Shown here one piece after another: positions 5,517-9,842 of a stretch of 9,842 nt of DNA. The notes below the pieces were generated by a model. That model had not been told where the DNA came from and did not search any database. It saw only the letters and a program-made list of their open reading frames with translations. The DNA comes from a candidate division Zixibacteria bacterium 4484_93 (GTDB lineage Bacteria; UBP14; UBA6098; 4484-93). The stretch spans positions 1 through 9,842 of the forward strand of contig NATO01000034.1 of NCBI GenBank assembly GCA_002085385.1, read 5' to 3'. The position numbers and the translations under genes are program-made. Each line of letters starts with the position of its first letter. Within the stretch, counting starts at the first letter, position 1.

Positions 5517-8082
5517 GAACCTGATAACTGTCGAGAAGCCAGCCCGATACATCGGCGGTGAGATAAACTCGGTGGTGAAAAGTCTCCCCTTCGATGGTCT
5601 GCATTTCGCCCTCGTCTTTCCCGAGCCATACGAACTGGGTATGAGCCACTTCGGTGGGAAGCTCCTGTATCACTATATCAATCGAAAGCCTGACCTCTTT
5701 TGCGAGAGGGTATTCCTCCCACGGATGGATATGCTCTCCCTTATGCACAAGAGAGGGATTCCAGCATTCTCACTCGAGACAAAAACTCCCCTGCAAGAGT
5801 TCGATGTTGTCGGCTTTTCACTCGAATATGAGCTCAGTTTCCCGAATATTCTCGAGATACTTTCCTTATCCAGAATTCCCATAAGGGCAAAGGATAGAGG
5901 TGAAGATTATCCGCTCGTTATAGCCGGCGGTGTAGCCTGTTTCAACCCGGAGCCTGTGGCAGAGGTATTCGACCTCATCTGGGTGGGTGAGGCGGATGAC
6001 ACCATCGTGCCTCTGCTTACCATTATGAAAGAGAACAAAAATCTTGCTAAAAAGGAACTTTTGAAACTTATTCTCGAGAGGTTCCCCGATGGGGTCTATA
6101 TACCGAGTTTCTACGAGGTAACCTACACAGAGGATGGATATGTAGAGAAGATTACCACAAGAGAGAAAGCACCGCTACCTGTGAGGTCGCATTATGTTCC
6201 TGACCTGAATGAGCTGGAGTATCCAACGAATTTTGTCGTTCCCTGGACAGAGATAGTGCACGACAGGCTCAATATCGAGGTTATGCGAGGCTGTCCGAGA
6301 GGCTGCCGGTTCTGCTCCGCCGGATTCGTGTATCGACCTGTGCGGGAACGGGAGCCCGAATCTGTTGTATCCGATATAAAAAGGGGGATAAAAGCAACAG
6401 GGCAGGACGCAGTATCGCTTCTCTCGCTTTCCACCACCGACTACTCGGGGCTTGAAGCAGTGCTTAAAAAGATAAGACCATACACAGAAGAACACGCGGT
6501 CTCCATTGCATTGCCATCGATTAGAACCGATGCACTCGGTGAGCCTATAATCGATGCCCTGAGGAGTGTGCGTAAATCGAGTTTGACATTTGCACCCGAG
6601 GCAGGCACAGAGAGATTGAGGCGGGTGATTAACAAGGAGCAGGATATAGAGCAGTTCTTCTCGCTTGCATTGACTGCTTTCAGAGAGGGTTGGAAGCTTA
6701 TCAAGCTCTACTTTATGGTCGGGCTGCCAACGGAAACAGACGAGGACATCGACGGGATAACCGATATGATAAACTCGTTCGCCCGCACCGCATCACGGTT
6801 CGGGGCAAGAGTCAAGCCGAGCATAGGACAATTTATCCCGAAACCGCAGACACCTTTTCAGTGGACACAGCTCGCACCCAAGGAAAGAATACAGGAAATC
6901 TTCTCACGAATCCGAAGGAAAATAAGGGGAAGAAATATCGAACTGGAGTTGAAAAACCCGGAAATCTCCTTTCTGGAGGCAATTCTCTCCCGGGGCGACA
7001 GACGAATGTTTGAGGTTGTGGAGTCTGCCTGGAGAAATGGAGCAACCTTCTCTGGATGGACCGATATGTTCGATTTCTCCATCTGGGAGGAAGCATTCAA
7101 AAATGCATTGCTCGATTACAACATATACATAGCAGAGAAGAATACCGAGCGAACCCTGCCATGGGAACATATATACAAGGGGTGCAAGAGGGAATATCTC
7201 TTATCCGAGTATAAAAAGGCACTTGCAGGGGAAACTACCCCCGGTTGTCAGACCCGCGGCTGCGACAGATGCCCATTCTGCGACTTCGAGCAGATGATAA
7301 CCATCCAGAGGAAAAAAGAGGTTGCTCAAGAGACAGGATATGGCAAAACCGTCAGGCATATCCGGGCAACAAGAATGCTCAGGACAGGCGCCAGAGTAGT
7401 ATACCAAAAGAGATGGGAGCTCCGGTTATTGAGCCACCTCGACCTTATGCGTCTATTCGACAGGGCAATAAGGAGGGCAGATATCCCCGTTGCATTCACG
7501 GAGGGGTTTCACAGGCGCCAGAAACTCGCATACTCCCCACCACTGCCATTGGGTTACACCGGAGATAGAGAATATCTGGATATATTCTTCGATAAACCCG
7601 TAAGCGAGCTTCAGATAAAGAAGCTAGGACACCAGCTACCCGATGGAATAGAGATACTCGAGATAAAACCGATAATGGGAAATGCAGTTTCTCTTTCAAA
7701 ACTGCTCGACACAGCAGTATATTCGTTCCACTTCCCGAAGGAACTCATACCGGATATCACCGAAAGGATAAAAGAAGGGTTGTCCAGAGAGGTTCTTATC
7801 GTTGCAAGAAGAGGTAAAAACATCGATATAAGAAGGTTTATAGATGATGTTACAGTCAGGGAGGAAAACGAAAGATATTCCGTAGTAATGATTGTCAGGA
7901 ACACAGCTAACGGCTCCACCCGACCGGATGAGTTCTTAAGAGGAATCGGTGTGCCTCCCGAAATCACACAGAAGATACGGTTCCACCGCGATGGGCTCTT
8001 TTCCCTCAAGGGGGATACACTTCTCGATGCAAACGGGAACATCTGGAAAACAGTCGATGAGATTAAGAACCAGGGCAGTTAA
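5479..8082 (+). CDS. Radical SAM protein fused to DUF2344 (TIGR03960/TIGR03936-type fusion), substrate unknown
   Basis: This protein has 867 residues. After the family-typical KPARYIGGEINSVVK start, a Rossmann-like domain resembling cobalamin-binding domains occupies about 40-180. The radical SAM core (about 258-480) carries CPRGCRFC, with Cys272, Cys276 and Cys279 binding the 4Fe-4S cluster that cleaves S-adenosylmethionine. A second cysteine group, C590-x4-C595-x2-C598-x2-C601, could hold another cluster; a cysteine-rich end of this kind is usual for the family. The DUF2344 domain fills about 638-860 (RLLSHLDLMRLFDRAIRR, FTEGFHRRQKLAYSPPLPLG). In many bacteria these domains lie near rng and rplU; the function is not known to me. 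The ATG at 5479 overlaps the channel gene by 38 bases, with AGGAAGG lying directly against it. An in-frame TTG at 5464 is the alternative and adds five residues. The 3' end overlaps rsmB by 26 bases. Confidence 0.88.
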   Translation: MITREQILQFLDENLITVEKPARYIGGEINSVVKSLPFDGLHFALVFPEPYELGMSHFGGKLLYHYINRKPDLFCERVFLPRMDMLSLMHKRGIPAFSLETKTPLQEFDVVGFSLEYELSFPNILEILSLSRIPIRAKDRGEDYPLVIAGGVACFNPEPVAEVFDLIWVGEADDTIVPLLTIMKENKNLAKKELLKLILERFPDGVYIPSFYEVTYTEDGYVEKITTREKAPLPVRSHYVPDLNELEYPTNFVVPWTEIVHDRLNIEVMRGCPRGCRFCSAGFVYRPVREREPESVVSDIKRGIKATGQDAVSLLSLSTTDYSGLEAVLKKIRPYTEEHAVSIALPSIRTDALGEPIIDALRSVRKSSLTFAPEAGTERLRRVINKEQDIEQFFSLALTAFREGWKLIKLYFMVGLPTETDEDIDGITDMINSFARTASRFGARVKPSIGQFIPKPQTPFQWTQLAPKERIQEIFSRIRRKIRGRNIELELKNPEISFLEAILSRGDRRMFEVVESAWRNGATFSGWTDMFDFSIWEEAFKNALLDYNIYIAEKNTERTLPWEHIYKGCKREYLLSEYKKALAGETTPGCQTRGCDRCPFCDFEQMITIQRKKEVAQETGYGKTVRHIRATRMLRTGARVVYQKRWELRLLSHLDLMRLFDRAIRRADIPVAFTEGFHRRQKLAYSPPLPLGYTGDREYLDIFFDKPVSELQIKKLGHQLPDGIEILEIKPIMGNAVSLSKLLDTAVYSFHFPKELIPDITERIKEGLSREVLIVARRGKNIDIRRFIDDVTVREENERYSVVMIVRNTANGSTRPDEFLRGIGVPPEITQKIRFHRDGLFSLKGDTLLDANGNIWKTVDEIKNQGS

Positions 8083-9334
8083 ACTGCTTGAGGAATCGAT
8101 AAGAAAAGGAGAGGTAATCCTCGAAAGGGATAATCTATCTCATAAGGATGCAAGGCTCCTCGAGAATATCCTCATCGGTGTGGCAAAGAACCTATATCTG
8201 CTCGACTGTTATATAAACTCCGTCCTCGCCAGAAACAAACTGGATACAACAACCCGGAACATCGCGAGAGTCGCTCTCTACCAGATGCTGTTTCTATCCC
8301 GTGTGCCCGACTATGCAATCGTGTCCGAAGGGGTAGAATCAGCGAGAGAACTGGGCTTCCCTGAAAGCAAGTGCCGATTTGTCAACGCCACCCTCCACCG
8401 GCTCACAGAAGCCGCAGGAGAACTCCAACCACCCGACGAGCTGAGCATACGGTTCTCACACCCAAAGTTTGTTGTCAAATCACTCGTCGAATACCTCGGC
8501 GAGGAGCAGGCATTGAAGGTAATCGAGGCAGACAACAAACCACACCCGACATTCTTCCGCATAAATAAGCTGCACAAAGAAAAAGACAGGTTCATCGAAA
8601 AGGTGAAAAAAAACTTCGCCATCAGTTTCCACAGATGGTTCAGCGAATATTTCACTGTCTCGCCGAATGTGACACCGAACCTTCTGCCAGGATTTGCCGA
8701 GGGAGCATTCACTGTCCAGAACCCGGCGTTCGCTATACCTGTTCTACTCCTCGAACCAAAAAAAGGAGAACTCACAGTCGAGGTGGGAACAGCTCCGGGA
8801 GGCAAGCTCTCACTCATCGCGGAGATAGTGGGAGAGGATGCAGAAATCATCGGCATCGATATATCCGCAGACAAACTTAACATAACTCAGAAAAATCTCG
8901 CAAGGCTCGGACCTGTCAAAAATATCTCTCTTATCCTCGCCGACGGGGCATCTCTCCCATTTCCCGACAGAAGCGTTGAGCGACTGCTCATCGATGCCCC
9001 CTGCAGCAGTCTGGGGGTGCTATCCAAATTCCCACTGGCAAGATATAGAAAAACTGATGAGGATATAGAAAGGCTCGCTCAAATTCAGGAAAAACTTCTC
9101 TTGGAGGGGGCGAGGGTGTTGAAAAAGGACGGGGTTCTGGTTTTTTCTACCTGCACTCTGACAAAAAGAGAAAACACAGATAAAATCCTGCTCGCAGACA
9201 GGTTCGGGCTATCTGTTGACAAATCTTATCCAGAGCGATTAGAGCATTTCCGCCTGAAGAATTTCTTCCAGACGCTCCCCGGTGAGGATGGATTTGACGG
9301 CTGCTTTGCTGTTAGATTCAGAAAGCTGGTATGA
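8057..9334 (+). CDS. rsmB: 16S rRNA (cytosine-C5) methyltransferase RsmB (NOL1/NOP2/Sun family)
   Basis: RsmB transfers a methyl group from S-adenosylmethionine to C5 of a 16S rRNA cytosine (C967 in E. coli). The 425-residue product has an N-terminal NusB-like RNA-binding domain (about 1-130, with RNIARVALYQMLFLSRVPDY and a VNATLHRL segment near 109-116) and a C-terminal methyltransferase domain. Visible in the latter are VQNPAFAIP, the SAM-binding VGTAPGGK (243-250), DAPCSS with Cys316, and STCTL with Cys366. These two cysteines, the product-release and nucleophilic ones, are 50 residues apart as in E. coli (325/375), so the enzyme should be active. The SAM loop departs from the usual D-L-C-A-A-P-G-G-K. 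The ATG at 8057 overlaps the radical SAM gene by 26 bases with no clear ribosome binding site; upstream in-frame ATGs would add non-homologous sequence. The stop overlaps the miaB start (ATGA). Confidence 0.93.
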   Translation: MRLRTRAVKLLEESIRKGEVILERDNLSHKDARLLENILIGVAKNLYLLDCYINSVLARNKLDTTTRNIARVALYQMLFLSRVPDYAIVSEGVESARELGFPESKCRFVNATLHRLTEAAGELQPPDELSIRFSHPKFVVKSLVEYLGEEQALKVIEADNKPHPTFFRINKLHKEKDRFIEKVKKNFAISFHRWFSEYFTVSPNVTPNLLPGFAEGAFTVQNPAFAIPVLLLEPKKGELTVEVGTAPGGKLSLIAEIVGEDAEIIGIDISADKLNITQKNLARLGPVKNISLILADGASLPFPDRSVERLLIDAPCSSLGVLSKFPLARYRKTDEDIERLAQIQEKLLLEGARVLKKDGVLVFSTCTLTKRENTDKILLADRFGLSVDKSYPERLEHFRLKNFFQTLPGEDGFDGCFAVRFRKLV

Positions 9335-9842
9335 GGTTTTTCATCAGGACATACGGCTGCCAGATGAATATCTACGACTCGAAGGTAATCGAGAGAAGGC
9401 TTATCGAGCTCGGACACACACGGGCAAACTCTCTCGATGATGCAGAGTTCGTGATAGTCAACACCTGCTCGGTGCGTGAGCATGCGGAGAAAAGGGCTCT
9501 GGGGCAGATTCGCCAGATTGCATCGCAGAAGAAAAGACGCAAGCTGACACTTATCGTAATAGGCTGTATGGCGACCAGACTCGGCGACAAACTCATCAGT
9601 GAATACGGGGCAGACTATTCCATCGGAGCCGACAAGCTCTGGCAGATAGAGGAGATTATAACAGGCAAGAAGCTTACTCCACCCGATCTCTTCACCGGGC
9701 TCGGAACACCACCCGAGACGGGCAAGAAACCCATCTCATATGTCGCCATATCACGGGGATGCAGCAACTTCTGCTCATACTGCATCGTCCCGTATGTCAG
9801 GGGACCGCTCCGACACAGGAAGCCTGATGAGATAATCCGGGA
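9331..9842 (+). CDS. miaB: tRNA-2-methylthio-N6-dimethylallyladenosine synthase MiaB (3' end outside window)
   Basis: Only the first 170 codons are present; the frame is open to the window edge. MiaB is a radical SAM methylthiotransferase that converts i6A37 to ms2i6A37 in tRNAs reading codons that begin with U. The N-terminal UPF0004 domain shows TYGCQMNIYDS (Cys10), NTCSVREHAE (Cys46) and IGCMA (Cys79), the three ligands of the auxiliary 4Fe-4S cluster. The radical SAM core starts at SRGCSNFCSYCIVPYVRG, with Cys144, Cys148 and Cys151. TYGCQMN and CIVPY.RG favour MiaB over its relatives RimO and MtaB, although the radical SAM half and TRAM domain are not visible for confirmation. The ATG overlaps the rsmB stop by four bases without a good Shine-Dalgarno, indicating coupled translation. 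Confidence 0.9.
   Translation, partial: MRFFIRTYGCQMNIYDSKVIERRLIELGHTRANSLDDAEFVIVNTCSVREHAEKRALGQIRQIASQKKRRKLTLIVIGCMATRLGDKLISEYGADYSIGADKLWQIEEIITGKKLTPPDLFTGLGTPPETGKKPISYVAISRGCSNFCSYCIVPYVRGPLRHRKPDEIIR

Noticed and set aside
8606..8613. Run of eight A in rsmB, in frame as a possible A AAA AAC slippery site
   Set aside because: The zero frame continues through all conserved RsmB motifs, and the -1 frame shows no recognisable protein; the run simply encodes Lys-Lys-Asn.
1..9842. CRISPR arrays, tRNA or rRNA genes, insertion sequences, phage or defence genes
   Set aside because: None seen: no spaced direct repeats, no RNA gene signatures, no transposase or integrase, and codon use looks uniform.

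Overview
This window comes from a bacterial chromosome. RuvC, an RsmB with an N-terminal NusB-like domain, MiaB and strong AGGAGG ribosome binding sites all point to Bacteria rather than Archaea. By eye the base composition is mid to high 40s % G+C. Isoleucine is often ATA, arginine often AGA/AGG, and the tetranucleotide TCGA is unusually common. No gene identifies the lineage. An uncultured or deep-branching Gram-negative phylum is possible, but that is a guess.

Layout: all ten coding regions lie on the + strand and coding density is very high. The window opens with the 3' end of a gene whose tail resembles radical SAM proteins (1-279). A near-consensus sigma-70 type promoter follows (288-315). 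It drives an exported parvulin-like folding factor (357-1223), then yebC (1238-1990), a Cof-type HAD phosphatase (1962-2801) and ruvC (2798-3256). After a 56-base gap with a strong ribosome binding site comes a DUF1015 protein (3313-4644), then an MscS-family channel (4653-5516), a large radical SAM/DUF2344 fusion protein (5479-8082), rsmB (8057-9334) and the first 170 codons of miaB (9331-9842, cut by the window edge).

No rho-independent terminator is visible between any two genes. Most junctions overlap (by 4, 26, 29 or 38 bases) or have gaps of 8-14 bases. The whole set therefore looks like one long operon, perhaps with a sub-promoter before the DUF1015 gene. The common thread is translation and genome upkeep: YebC (ribosome function), RsmB (16S rRNA m5C), MiaB (tRNA ms2i6A), a radical SAM enzyme of unknown substrate coupled to the last two, and RuvC (Holliday junction cleavage). 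A folding factor and an osmotic safety valve accompany them.

There are no RNA genes, mobile elements, CRISPR arrays or obvious foreign DNA. No non-coding stretch exceeds 77 bases. I do not see a new multi-gene system. The points most worth a second look are the uncharacterised radical SAM fusion locked to rsmB-miaB, the histidine-free parvulin-like protein with a CPTC motif, the shared leader element before two genes, and the unusually short RuvC.
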